64,000 nt of DNA, from the NCBI GenBank assembly GCA_963821495.1, contig CAWGEA010000003.1:1984001-2048000 (forward strand), in the 5' to 3' direction. Below are positions 45,803 to 53,910 of the stretch, one piece after another; position 1 is the first letter of the stretch, and each line of letters starts with the position of its first letter. The notes beneath the pieces were generated by a model. It was not told the origin of the DNA, did no database searches, and was given only the letters and a program-made list of their open reading frames with translations. Source of the stretch: AC-32 sp963821495. Lineage in GTDB: Bacteria; Actinomycetota; Thermoleophilia; Gaiellales; Gaiellaceae. The position numbers and the translations under genes are program-made.

Positions 45803-48269
45803 GCCCGCCGCGGCCGCGGCCGTGCTCGCCGTCCCGGCGGGGTGGGCGCTCCTCGCGCTCTCGCGGAGGCGCGTCCTTCGCCCGCTCGATCAGCTCCTCT
45901 GGCTGAACGAGGTTGCCGTTCTCGTGCTTGGCGATCAGCTTCAGGCCGATCCGGCCACGCTCCTTGTCGACCTCCTGCACGACGACGTCGAGCACGTCGC
46001 CGCGCCCCATCACGTCCTCGATGTGCCCGACGCGGCCGGGGCCGACGTTGGAGACGTGCAGCAGGCCGTCCGTGCCCTTCTTCAGCTCCACGAAGGCCCC
46101 GAACTGCGTGGTCTTGACCACCTTGCCGGTGTAGGTGTCCCCCACCTCCGGCTCCTTGGTCAGGCCCTCGATCGCCGCGATCGCGGCATCCGCCTTCGTG
46201 CCCTCGGTCGCGTAGATCAGGATCGTGCCGTCCTCCTCGATGTCGATCTGCACCTCGTGGTCGGCCTCGAGCGAGCGGATCGTCTCGCCGCCCTTGCCGA
46301 TCACCATGCCGATCTTCTCGGGATCGATCTTGATCGTCGAGATCCGCGGCGCGTGCTCGGCGAGCTGCGTGCGGCTCTCCGGCATTGTCTCGGCCATGCG
46401 GTCGAGGATGAACTCGCGCGCCCGCTTCGCCTGCTCGAGCGCGTTCCGCATGATCTCCTGCGTGACGCCGGTGATCTTGATGTCCATCTGCAGGGCGGTG
46501 ATTCCGTCACGCGAGCCGGCGACCTTGAAGTCCATGTCGCCGAGGTGGTCCTCGGCGCCCTGGATGTCGGTCAGGATCACGTAGTCGTCGCCCTCCTTGA
46601 CGAGGCCCATCGCGATCCCGCCGACGGGCGCCTTGATCGGCACGCCCGCGTCCTGCAGCGAGAGCGTCGAGCCGCAGACCGAGCCCATCGAGGACGAGCC
46701 GTTCGACTCGAGCGTCTCCGAGACGATGCGGATCGTGTACGGGAAGTCCTCGAGCGAGGGGATCATCGGCTCGAGCGCCCGCTGCGCGAGCGCGCCGTGG
46801 CCGATGTCGCGGCGCTTGGGCCCGCGCATGAAGCCCGTCTCCCCGACCGAGTAGGGCGGGAAGTTGTAGTGGTGCATGTAGCGCCGGTCGGTCTCGAGCG
46901 AGAGGTCGTCGATGCGCTGCCCCTCCTTGGCAGTGCCGAGCGTCAGCAGCGACATGATCTGCGTCTGCCCGCGGGTGAAGAGCGCCGAGCCGTGCGTGCG
47001 CGGGCTGACGCCGACCTCGCAGGTGACCTGGCGGACCTCCTCCGGGTCGCGGCCGTCCGGGCGCCGCTTCTCGACGGCGATCTTGAGGCGCACGAGCTCC
47101 TTGTAGATCGTCTCGGCCGCGCGCTTTACGTGCTGGCGCGTGATCGAGTCCTTCGCGACGGGCGTGTCCTCGTCGGGGGCAGGGGCACCGACCGGGAACG
47201 GCAGGTCGACCTCGTCCTGGATGCGCTCGAAGAGCAGGCTGCGCTTGGCCGACTTGAGCTCCTTCGAGTCCTGCTCGGCCCCGGTCAGCGCCTTCAGGTC
47301 GTCCTCGAACTGCTCACGCACCGGCCGGACGACGGCGTCCAGCCGCTGGCGGTCGAGGATCATCGCGAGGCTCGCACGCACCTGGATCTGGCGGCGGATG
47401 TCTTCCTCGGTCGACTCCATCGAGAGCGGCGGGCAGAGTTCGCCGACGAGCTCCTCGACGACGGCGCTCGCCTCTCGCAGGCCCTCCGAGGCGATGCGCC
47501 CGGAGATGCTGGCACCGTGCTCGCGCTCGAGCTGCTCGGTGAGCTCCGAGTCGAGCCACTTCTCCTTGCCGATCTGGCGGCGAAGGTCTTCCTGCGCGTC
47601 GCAGATCTTCTGGATCTCGCCGTGCGCGAGCTCGAGGGCCTCGAGGATCGTCTCCTCGGGGATCTCGTCCGCGCCGGCCTCGACCATCGTCAGCGCGTCG
47701 CGCGTGCCGACCACGATCAGGTCGAGCGTGCTATCGCCCTCCTCCACCTCCGGCAGCGGCGGGTTGACGACGAGCTGCCCGTTCAGGCGGCCGATGCGAA
47801 CGGCCCCGACCGGCCCGAAGAAGGGCAGCGGCGAGACCATCAGCGCCGCGGAGGCGCCGTTGATGCAGAGGATGTCGTGGGCGGTGACGAGGTCGGCCGA
47901 CAGCGTCGTGCAGACCACGTGCACCTCGTTCTTGTAGCCCTTCGGCCAGAGCGGCCGGATCGGGCGGTCGATCATGCGGGCGGTGAGGATCGCCCGCTCG
48001 GTCGGGCGCCCCTCGCGCTTGAAGAAGCCGCCGGGGATCTTGCCGGCCGCGTACATCCGCTCCTCGACATCGACGGTGAGCGGGAAGAAGTCGGCGCCCT
48101 CGCGGGCCTCCATGCGTCCCTGGGCGGTCGCGAGCACCATCGTCTCGCCCGCGCGGACGAGCACTGCGCCGTCGGCCTGCTTCGCGAGCTTGCCGGATTC
48201 GAAGGTCAGCTCCTGGTCGCCGACGGTGACGGACACCGACGCGATCCGGGGCTCAGTCGTTGTTGCCAT
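45774..48269 (-). CDS. pnp: Polynucleotide phosphorylase
   Basis: 3'-5' phosphorolytic exoribonuclease. 831 residues: two RNase PH domains separated by the helical domain, KH domain with GMVIGKGGETIRSLE, S1 domain with GDTYTGKVVKTTQFGAFVEL, and a C-terminal Arg/Gly-rich tail (GRGRGGRGRGGRDRS) beyond the usual end. ATG 48269 behind GGAGGAACCAC. Preceded by a long hairpin (48291-48363) likely to be a processing site. Works with RNase Y and RNase J in mRNA decay. Confidence 0.98.
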   Translation of the reverse strand: MATTTEPRIASVSVTVGDQELTFESGKLAKQADGAVLVRAGETMVLATAQGRMEAREGADFFPLTVDVEERMYAAGKIPGGFFKREGRPTERAILTARMIDRPIRPLWPKGYKNEVHVVCTTLSADLVTAHDILCINGASAALMVSPLPFFGPVGAVRIGRLNGQLVVNPPLPEVEEGDSTLDLIVVGTRDALTMVEAGADEIPEETILEALELAHGEIQKICDAQEDLRRQIGKEKWLDSELTEQLEREHGASISGRIASEGLREASAVVEELVGELCPPLSMESTEEDIRRQIQVRASLAMILDRQRLDAVVRPVREQFEDDLKALTGAEQDSKELKSAKRSLLFERIQDEVDLPFPVGAPAPDEDTPVAKDSITRQHVKRAAETIYKELVRLKIAVEKRRPDGRDPEEVRQVTCEVGVSPRTHGSALFTRGQTQIMSLLTLGTAKEGQRIDDLSLETDRRYMHHYNFPPYSVGETGFMRGPKRRDIGHGALAQRALEPMIPSLEDFPYTIRIVSETLESNGSSSMGSVCGSTLSLQDAGVPIKAPVGGIAMGLVKEGDDYVILTDIQGAEDHLGDMDFKVAGSRDGITALQMDIKITGVTQEIMRNALEQAKRAREFILDRMAETMPESRTQLAEHAPRISTIKIDPEKIGMVIGKGGETIRSLEADHEVQIDIEEDGTILIYATEGTKADAAIAAIEGLTKEPEVGDTYTGKVVKTTQFGAFVELKKGTDGLLHVSNVGPGRVGHIEDVMGRGDVLDVVVQEVDKERGRIGLKLIAKHENGNLVQPEELIERAKDAPPREREERPPRRDGEHGRGRGGRGRGGRDRS

Positions 48270-48290
48270 GTGGTTCCTCCACTTCTGGTT

Positions 48291-48363
48291 GGAGAGTGGA
48301 GGTTTGAGTCAGCGCCTGGCCTTCGGTCTCCGGGCCAGGGGCTCGCTCAAACTTCCACCCTCC
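48291..48363 (-). promoter_or_regulatory. Long near-perfect hairpin between rpsO and pnp
   Basis: Arms of about 31 nt (48291-48321 and 48333-48363) pair with only two single mismatches, a 3x3 internal loop and one G-U, capped by an 11-nt loop. It starts 21 nt upstream of the pnp ATG. In E. coli and Streptomyces the rpsO-pnp space holds such a stem that RNase III cuts and through which PNPase represses itself. The same role is likely here. Confidence 0.8.
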
Positions 48364-48389
48364 GGCGGTTGGTCTGCGGTCTGTTCGGC

Positions 48390-48659
48390 CTACCTCCTCA
48401 GGCCGAGCTCCTGGATGAGGGCGCGATAGCCCTCGAGGTTGCGCTTCTGCAGGTACTGCAGCAGCCTGCGCCGGCGGCCGACGAGCTTCAGCAGGCCGCG
48501 CCGCGAGTAGTGGTCCTTCGGGTGCATGCGCAGATGTTCGGTGAGCTCGTTGATGCGGGCGGTCAGGAGCGCGATCTGCACCTCGGCCGAGCCGGTGTCC
48601 TGGTCGCTTTGGCCGTGCTTGCCGACGATCTCCTGCTTCGCTTCCTTGGTGAGGGTCAA
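48390..48659 (-). CDS. rpsO: 30S ribosomal protein S15
   Basis: 89 residues, typical length. Contains HPKDHYSRRGLLKLVGRRRRLLQYL, the conserved 16S rRNA-binding segment. It starts at TTG 48659 behind AAGGAGG with 7-nt spacing, an unusual start for a ribosomal protein and possibly a means to limit its translation. Transcribed toward pnp. Confidence 0.97.
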   Translation of the reverse strand: MTLTKEAKQEIVGKHGQSDQDTGSAEVQIALLTARINELTEHLRMHPKDHYSRRGLLKLVGRRRRLLQYLQKRNLEGYRALIQELGLRR

Positions 48660-48724
48660 ATCGTCCTCCTTCTAACGCGTCTCCGCGATCCAAGCCCGCC
48701 GCGAGGAAGCACACGCGAGCGGCC

Positions 48725-48738
48725 GAGACCGCGGTCTC
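48725..48738. promoter_or_regulatory. 14-bp perfect palindrome upstream of rpsO
   Basis: GAGACCGCGGTCTC reads the same on both strands and lies 66-79 nt before the rpsO start. It could be an operator or the top of a 5' UTR hairpin for S15 autoregulation. No promoter hexamers were confidently identified around it. Confidence 0.35.
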
Positions 48739-48763
48739 TCGGGGCGGAAGGGTAGCAGGGAAG

Positions 48764-48806
48764 CCGTATCGCCCCCGGCCAATCAGGGAAGCCGAGGGCG
48801 ATACGG
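48764..48806 (-). terminator. Hairpin terminator after the GMTKAEY-repeat gene
   Basis: CCGTATCGCCCCCGGC (48764-48779) and GCCGAGGGCGATACGG (48791-48806) form 15 of 16 base pairs around an 11-nt loop, 12 nt after the stop at 48818. A second small hairpin, GCAGCT/AGCTGC, overlaps that stop codon (48811-48826). Confidence 0.7.
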
Positions 48807-48817
48807 GTGCGCAGCTA

Positions 48818-49231
48818 CTAGGAGCTGCGAGCGCGGAGAGCGCCGCGGCCGTGGCGGGTGCCCGCGATGAGGCCCGCGGCGAGCAGGACGCATCCGAGGG
48901 TCGCGGCGGAGCCGATCGCGAAGTCGCCCCACGCAAACGAGTCCGACGTTGCGACGACCGCAGGCTTCGTGACTGCGAACGCGCCGAGGTGGTACGTCTT
49001 GTTCAGGGCCTCGCTGCGGAGCATGAGCGCGCGGTACTCAGCCTTCGTCATGCCCTGGCCCAGACCGTACTTTTCGTTCAGCGCCTGGCTGCGGAGCATC
49101 AGCGCCCGGTACTCCGCCTTCGTCATCCCCGCCGGCTTCGACGACGCGGACGCGGGGCCCGCGAGGAGCATCAGTGCGCCGATCGTCGTGACCAGAACGA
49201 GGATCCGGCTGAGCTGCTTGCTGCTGGTCAT
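48818..49231 (-). CDS. Secreted or surface-anchored protein with a two-fold GMTKAEYRALMLRS repeat
   Basis: 137 residues. Signal peptide (LVTTIGALMLLAGPASA), then two 25-residue repeats beginning GMTKAEYRALMLRS and ending in ALNxxYxLG, a linker, and a C-terminal membrane helix (IGSAATLGCVLLAAGLIAG) with a basic tail, as in surface-anchored proteins. No characterised family recognised. ATG 49231 behind CAGGGAGG. Divergent from the AfsR-like regulator with a 113-nt gap, so it is a candidate target of that regulator. Confidence 0.82.
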   Translation of the reverse strand: MTSSKQLSRILVLVTTIGALMLLAGPASASSKPAGMTKAEYRALMLRSQALNEKYGLGQGMTKAEYRALMLRSEALNKTYHLGAFAVTKPAVVATSDSFAWGDFAIGSAATLGCVLLAAGLIAGTRHGRGALRARSS

Positions 49232-49290
49232 TGCTTCCTCCCTGTCCGGTGGCCGCCCCGTGCGGCCTTTGCCAAGCAGACGGCAAGGGG

Positions 49291-49328
49291 CTAAAACAGG
49301 CCTTTCCGGGTCCTAAAGCGGCACTAAA
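49291..49328 (+). promoter_or_regulatory. CTAAA repeats in an 11-bp register before the AfsR-like regulator
   Basis: CTAAA occurs at 49291, 49313 and 49324, i.e. spaced 22 and 11 bp, so on the same DNA face. SARP regulators bind heptamer direct repeats with 11-bp periodicity. The last copy overlaps the regulator's ribosome binding region (AAAGGAGG). Likely autoregulatory or divergent operator. Confidence 0.5.
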
Positions 49329-49344
49329 GGAGGCGCGGGGAGAA

Positions 49345-51087
49345 TTGGAGTTCAGGGTCCTCGGCCCGCTCGAGGTGCGCGACGACGGCCGCGCCATCGT
49401 TCTCGGCGGCCAGAAGCAGCGCGCGCTGCTCGCGCTCCTCCTGCTGCATGCGAACGAGGTGGTGTCGCGGGACCGCCTGATCGACGAGTTGTGGCAAGCA
49501 GATCCGCCGGAGACGGCGCGGACGGCGCTCCAGGTTCACATCTCGCAGCTGCGCAAGGCCGTCGGCCGGGAACGGATCCTGACCCAGGCACCCGGCTACC
49601 GCGCCGTGGTCGAACCGGGGGAGCTCGACCTCGAACGCTTCGAGCAGCTCGTCGGCGACGCTGCGGACGCGGCCGCGCTCCGAGAGGCACTCGCGCTGTG
49701 GCGCGGCTCACCGCTCGCCGAGCTCGGCGATTCGTTTGCGCGGGTCGAGCGCGGACGGCTCGAGGAGCAGCACCTCCTTGCGCTGGAACGCCGGATCGAC
49801 GCCGACCTCGCGCTCGGCCGGCACGCCGGGGTCGTCCCGGAGCTCGAGGGCCTCGTCCGCGAGCACCCGCTCCGGGAGCACGTGCGTGGCCAGCTGATGA
49901 TCGCGCTCTACCGCTGCGGCCGCCAGGCCGACGCCCTCGAGGTCTACAGCCGGGGGCGGCGCCTGCTCTCCGACGAGCTGGGGTTGGAGCCGGGCGAGGA
50001 GCTCAGGCGCCTCGAGAAGGCGATCCTCGAGCAGGACGAGTCGCTCGCGGCGCCGGAGCCCCCGCCGTCCGGCCGGACCTTGGTCGCGCCAGTGCGGCGT
50101 CCTCGCTTCTCGGTCGTCGCCGTCGCGGCCGGCGCGCTCCTGCTCATCGGAGCGCTGGCGGCCGGGATCCGGCTGTCGACCCACGGCTCGAGCGCAGTCG
50201 CGGTGACCCCGGACTCGGTCGCGGCTCTCGACGCGCGCTCCGGGAAGGTTCGCGCGGACATCCCGATCGGCGGCTCCCCGATCGCGATCGCGCTCGGCGC
50301 GGGGTCGGCGTGGGTCGCCGACGGCGATCACACCACCGTCTCCCGGATCGACGTGAGAACCAAGGAGCGCCTGCCGATCGGGGGGCTCGGCTCCGACGTC
50401 CAGGACCTCGTCTTCGGGTACGGCTCGCTCTGGGTCGCCGGCGGCAACGACGGCACGCTCCTGCGGGTCGATCCGCGGCACAACGGCATCGAGCGCGTGC
50501 CACTCGGCAAGGCGCCCGGAGCCGTGCCGCAGCCGGTCTTCTCGGTCAGGGTCGGAGCCGGAGCGGTCTGGGTGATGCGCGGCAACGAGGTGCTTCGGGT
50601 CGACCCTCGCCGGGAGGCCGTGACGGGCCACTATGCCGTCACCGCGCCGCAGGGGATCGGGGTAGGCCTCGGCTCGCTCTGGATCACGACGAACGACGAG
50701 CGGATCCTCCGCGTCGATGCCCGCGCGATGAAGCTCGTCTACGCGCAGGACGTCTCGCACATCAGCTACTTCCCGGTCGTAGCGGACGGTTCGCTGTGGG
50801 TCGTCGCGGTCCCGAACCTGAACGGCGAGGTGCCGGAGGTATGGCGGCTCGACCCGGGGACGCTGGCGCAAACCGCGTCCATCCCGCTGCCGAGGCGGTT
50901 CCCGTACCAGCTCTCCTCGGGAGACGGCGTGCTCTGGTGGGTCGATCCGACGACCGGCGGCGTCTCGCGGCTCGATCCGCGGACGAATCGAGCCACCACG
51001 CTCGCCAGGCTCCCACGCCACCCCGTCTCGGTCGCCGCGGGCGGCGGGACGGTCTGGGTCGGCGTCCAGGCCGAGCCATTGAGCTAG
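49345..51087 (+). CDS. AfsR/SARP-like regulator with BTAD domain, membrane helix and beta-propeller
   Basis: 580 residues from TTG 49345 (GGGGAGAA just upstream). Residues 1-95: winged-helix DNA-binding domain (FRVLGPLEVRDDGRAIVLGG, QVHISQLRKAVG). About 95-240: BTAD helical domain (HPLREHVRGQLMIALYRCGRQADALEVY). About 255-275: membrane helix (FSVVAVAAGALLLIGALAAGI). From 290 on: repeated beta-propeller blades (GAGSAWVADG, GYGSLWVAGG, GAGAVWVMRG, GLGSLWITTN) predicted outside the cell. It looks like a one-component membrane regulator (CadC/ToxR topology) sensing an external signal. Ends in CTAG shared with the next gene. Confidence 0.88.
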   Translation: MEFRVLGPLEVRDDGRAIVLGGQKQRALLALLLLHANEVVSRDRLIDELWQADPPETARTALQVHISQLRKAVGRERILTQAPGYRAVVEPGELDLERFEQLVGDAADAAALREALALWRGSPLAELGDSFARVERGRLEEQHLLALERRIDADLALGRHAGVVPELEGLVREHPLREHVRGQLMIALYRCGRQADALEVYSRGRRLLSDELGLEPGEELRRLEKAILEQDESLAAPEPPPSGRTLVAPVRRPRFSVVAVAAGALLLIGALAAGIRLSTHGSSAVAVTPDSVAALDARSGKVRADIPIGGSPIAIALGAGSAWVADGDHTTVSRIDVRTKERLPIGGLGSDVQDLVFGYGSLWVAGGNDGTLLRVDPRHNGIERVPLGKAPGAVPQPVFSVRVGAGAVWVMRGNEVLRVDPRREAVTGHYAVTAPQGIGVGLGSLWITTNDERILRVDARAMKLVYAQDVSHISYFPVVADGSLWVVAVPNLNGEVPEVWRLDPGTLAQTASIPLPRRFPYQLSSGDGVLWWVDPTTGGVSRLDPRTNRATTLARLPRHPVSVAAGGGTVWVGVQAEPLS

Positions 51088-52076
51088 CGCGGGTGAGGGA
51101 CCACGATCGTGCCGTCGGCGATCTCCCGGCGGATGCGGGCCACCCTGCGTCGTAGCGAGGCAGGCACCTTCGGGCTGATCCGGCCGAGCTCGACCCCGCC
51201 GTTACGAACGTCGTAGACCGTGGTCGCGCCCAGCTTTCCGCGGACGAACCTCCGGATCGTGTCGAACACGCCTCGGTCGTAGCGGCTCACGGCGCTCGTG
51301 AGGATGTACGGCCCGAGGAACGACTGGTCGATGTCCACCCCGACTCCCCAGACCGCCCTCTGAGCGGCGGCCCGCAACGCCCCTACCCCGCAGACGCCCG
51401 CCACGTTGAAGACGACCCTGGAGCCGGCGGCGATCTGGCTCAGCGCGAGGCGGCGGCACTTGGACGGGTTCGCGAAGTCGTTCGAGTAGTCGACCCGGAA
51501 GACGACGTGCGGGTCTGCCTTGTGGGCTCCTGCCCGGAAACCGTCGATCCATCGTGTCACGCCGTAGAACCGGTATCCGCCGACCGCGCTGACCATGGGC
51601 TTCCCGCCCCCGCGTGCGGCCATCAGGGCCGAGAGGTAACCGGCCATGTACGCGGCCTGCTCCGCCTTGAAGACGATGCGGTGGATGTTCCTCGCGTGCC
51701 GTTTCGGTGGAGCTCCCGGCTGGGCGTCGACGACGAGGAAGTGGAGCTTGGGAAAGCGGCTCGAGACGGGATCGATCGGCCCGGGGTCGTAGAGCGGCGC
51801 GACGACCAGGTCGTAGTCTTGCCGCCCGAACGACCTGAGCACGGCTCCCGGCCCCTGGGTCGGGCTGACGTACTGGACCCGGCCGCGAATCGCAAGCTTT
51901 CGCTCGGCGCGCAGGAAACCGACGAAGGCCATCCCGTCCAGCGTGTGCGGCGTCGGGACGCTGCCGGAATACGCCACGAAGCCGACCCTCGGCTCGACCG
52001 CGCCGGACGCGTGCACGCCGGCGGCGACGAGCGTCGCGGCCACCAGGGCCGCAGCGATCAGCAGCAGCCGCCTCAT
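51084..52076 (-). CDS. Divergent BMP-family substrate-binding protein
   Basis: 330 residues with signal peptide (LLLIAAALVAATLVAAGVHASG) and no lipobox. BMP-family blocks remain recognisable: AEQAAYMAGYLSALMA, VSAVGGYRFYGVTRWIDGF, VVFNVAGVCGVGALRAA, VGVDIDQSFLGPYILTSAV. The nucleoside-binding SxDFN-type motif near the N-terminus is replaced by VAYSGSVPTPHTLDGMA, so the ligand may differ. No transporter genes adjoin it. Convergent with the AfsR-like regulator. Confidence 0.8.
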   Translation of the reverse strand: MRRLLLIAAALVAATLVAAGVHASGAVEPRVGFVAYSGSVPTPHTLDGMAFVGFLRAERKLAIRGRVQYVSPTQGPGAVLRSFGRQDYDLVVAPLYDPGPIDPVSSRFPKLHFLVVDAQPGAPPKRHARNIHRIVFKAEQAAYMAGYLSALMAARGGGKPMVSAVGGYRFYGVTRWIDGFRAGAHKADPHVVFRVDYSNDFANPSKCRRLALSQIAAGSRVVFNVAGVCGVGALRAAAQRAVWGVGVDIDQSFLGPYILTSAVSRYDRGVFDTIRRFVRGKLGATTVYDVRNGGVELGRISPKVPASLRRRVARIRREIADGTIVVPHPR

Positions 52077-52112
52077 TGCCCCCGACCGTAAGCAGCGGGC
52101 AGGATTCCGTCA

Positions 52113-53504
52113 ATGGTTGCCGCGATCGCAGCAGGTCATCCCGCGACGCTCGAGGCGGGGATCGAGATCCTCGCCGACGGGGGATCTGCCGCGGACGCGG
52201 CGGTGGCGGCCTCGCTTGCGTCCTGCGTCGCCGAGACCGTGATGACAGGCGTGCTCGGAGGCGGGCACGCGATCTACTACGACGTGCGCTCCGGCAGCGT
52301 GCGCAACCTCGACTGCTTCGTGGCGGTTCCGGGGCTGGGCGTCGAGCCGCGGCGGGCCGTAGAGCTCCTCGAGCTGGAGATTCTCTTCGGCGCCGAGTTC
52401 GTGCACTACGCCGTCGGCCCTGCCTCGTGCGGCGTTCCGGGCCTGCCCGCGGGGCTCGGGGTGCTGCATCGCGAGCACGGCCGGCTGCCGTGGCCGCGCC
52501 TCGTCGAGCCGGCGCTTCGCCTTGCGCGCGACGGCGTCGTGTTCCCGCCCGCTCATGCGGCGTGCCTCGCGATGCTCGCGCCCGTGATGACGATGGACGA
52601 GGGTGCGCGAATCTACTCGCCCGGGGGGCAGCTTCTCCAAGCAGGCGAAACTCTGAGGCAGCCGGGGCTCGTCCCCGCGCTCGAGGCGCTGCGCGACGAG
52701 GGGCCGCGCAGCCTCTACGAGGGTTCGCTCGCGGATGCGCTGCTCGCGCTGATGAACGAGCGCGGCGGCCTCATCACCCGGGAGGATCTGCGCGCATACG
52801 ACGCGCAGTGGAGCGACCCCGTCGAGGCCGCGTCCGCCGGAACGCGCGTCCTGACGCGGGCGGGCCTCGCACCGGTCGCCGACGCGCTCACCCAACTGCC
52901 CGCCTTGCGTGCCCTGTCGCCAGGCGAGCGTGCTGTGGCGCTGGCGCGGGCCCTCGAGCACGCGGATCGTGACGGTGACACCACGAACCTCGCGATCGTG
53001 GACGAGGACGGGAACGCCTGCGTGCTCACCTCCAGTCTCGGGCTGGGCTCGGGAGACTTCGTCCCGGGCCTCGACCTGCACCTGAACAGCATGCTGGGCG
53101 AAACCGACCTCGTCCGCGGGCCGCTCGAGCCCGGCGAGCGGATGGCGAGCATGATGTCGCCGCTGCTGGCGCTCGACGACGCGGGCCTCGCCCTCGCCGG
53201 CGGAGCCGCCGGCGGGACGCGGTTGCGGAGCGCGCTCGTACAGGTGGTCACCGGGATCCTGGACGAGGGGCTTCCACCCGCTGAGGCAGTCGCGCGAGCC
53301 CGCCTCCACCCCCTCCCCGGCCTCGTCCACCTCGAACCGGGGCTCGGCGACGAGGCCGTCTCGGCACTGGAGGCGGAAGGACTAGAAGTGCGGGAGTGGC
53401 CGGAGCGGCACCACTACTTCGGCGGTGTCAGCGTGATCAGCCGAGCCGGCGCGGCAGGTGATCCGCGTCGAAGCGGTGCAGCAGCAACGGTTCCGTCGCG
53501 CTGA
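52113..53504 (+). CDS. Gamma-glutamyltransferase-like Ntn hydrolase
   Basis: 463 residues, shorter than typical GGT (about 550-580). Contains GGSAADAAVAASLASCVAE, SCGVPGLPAGL, the autoprocessing/nucleophile Thr in GDTTNLAIVDEDGN at about residue 289, LNSMLGE, and SMMSPLLA (oxyanion region). No signal peptide is visible, so it may act in the cytoplasm. Likely hydrolyses gamma-glutamyl or related amides; specificity unknown. It overlaps the zinc-ribbon gene tail to tail by 68 nt. Confidence 0.88.
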   Translation: MVAAIAAGHPATLEAGIEILADGGSAADAAVAASLASCVAETVMTGVLGGGHAIYYDVRSGSVRNLDCFVAVPGLGVEPRRAVELLELEILFGAEFVHYAVGPASCGVPGLPAGLGVLHREHGRLPWPRLVEPALRLARDGVVFPPAHAACLAMLAPVMTMDEGARIYSPGGQLLQAGETLRQPGLVPALEALRDEGPRSLYEGSLADALLALMNERGGLITREDLRAYDAQWSDPVEAASAGTRVLTRAGLAPVADALTQLPALRALSPGERAVALARALEHADRDGDTTNLAIVDEDGNACVLTSSLGLGSGDFVPGLDLHLNSMLGETDLVRGPLEPGERMASMMSPLLALDDAGLALAGGAAGGTRLRSALVQVVTGILDEGLPPAEAVARARLHPLPGLVHLEPGLGDEAVSALEAEGLEVREWPERHHYFGGVSVISRAGAAGDPRRSGAAATVPSR

Positions 53505-53661
53505 ACGGAAGCCAGCCCAGGTAACCGCACTCGGGGCACCCGGGATTCGCGGCCGCCGTCCCGCGCCCCGTCGGCTTCGAGTACGTGCTACCGCAGTCGA
53601 GGCAGCGCACCGTCTCGAATGCCTTCACCACACGCCCGGCATATCCCTGTTGCACTCTCAC
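53437..53661 (-). CDS. Small zinc-ribbon protein (paralogue of the next)
   Basis: 74 residues: VRCLDCGSTY and NPGCPECGYLGWLPF form a CxxC...CxxC zinc ribbon ending in GxxGW. Closely related to the 57-residue protein encoded 36 nt upstream. GTG 53661; a GTG 36 nt further in is also possible. It lies at the end of the rbfA-to-ribF operon. Function unknown; a FmdB-like regulatory or redox role is possible. Confidence 0.75.
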   Translation of the reverse strand: MRVQQGYAGRVVKAFETVRCLDCGSTYSKPTGRGTAAANPGCPECGYLGWLPFSATEPLLLHRFDADHLPRRLG

Positions 53662-53697
53662 GCCCAGAAAGAGCCCGTAACGTGACGAAACTTGCGC

Positions 53698-53871
53698 TTA
53701 GCTTCTTCTTTCGCCTTCCGGTCGTTTCAAGGCGGCCAGGGCGACCCAGCCGACTCCGCCGCACTGCGGGCAGACGTCTGCCTCTTTCTGGTCGAGCGGC
53801 AGCGGGTAGACGGTGCCGCAATCCAGGCAGCGCACCAGCTGTCGCTCGTCGCGGGCGTTCGCTCGTTCCAC
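53698..53871 (-). CDS. Small zinc-ribbon protein (57 residues)
   Basis: From GTG 53871 to TAA 53698-53700. Contains LVRCLDCGTVYPLPLDQ and ADVCPQCGGVGWVAL, the same CxxC...CxxC...GxxGW layout as the downstream gene, so the two are paralogues. It begins 39 nt after the ribF stop. The open frame upstream is closed by the ribF stop itself, which limits the possible starts to this region. Confidence 0.7.
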   Translation of the reverse strand: MERANARDERQLVRCLDCGTVYPLPLDQKEADVCPQCGGVGWVALAALKRPEGERRS

Positions 53872-53910
53872 ACCGGGATGGATGCGTTCCCGTCGTCCGA
53901 CTTGCGGGTG

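Noticed and set aside
45822..48755. 977-codon plus-strand open frame opposite pnp
   Set aside because: Shadow of pnp; composition is antisense-like and pnp is unmistakable on the other strand.
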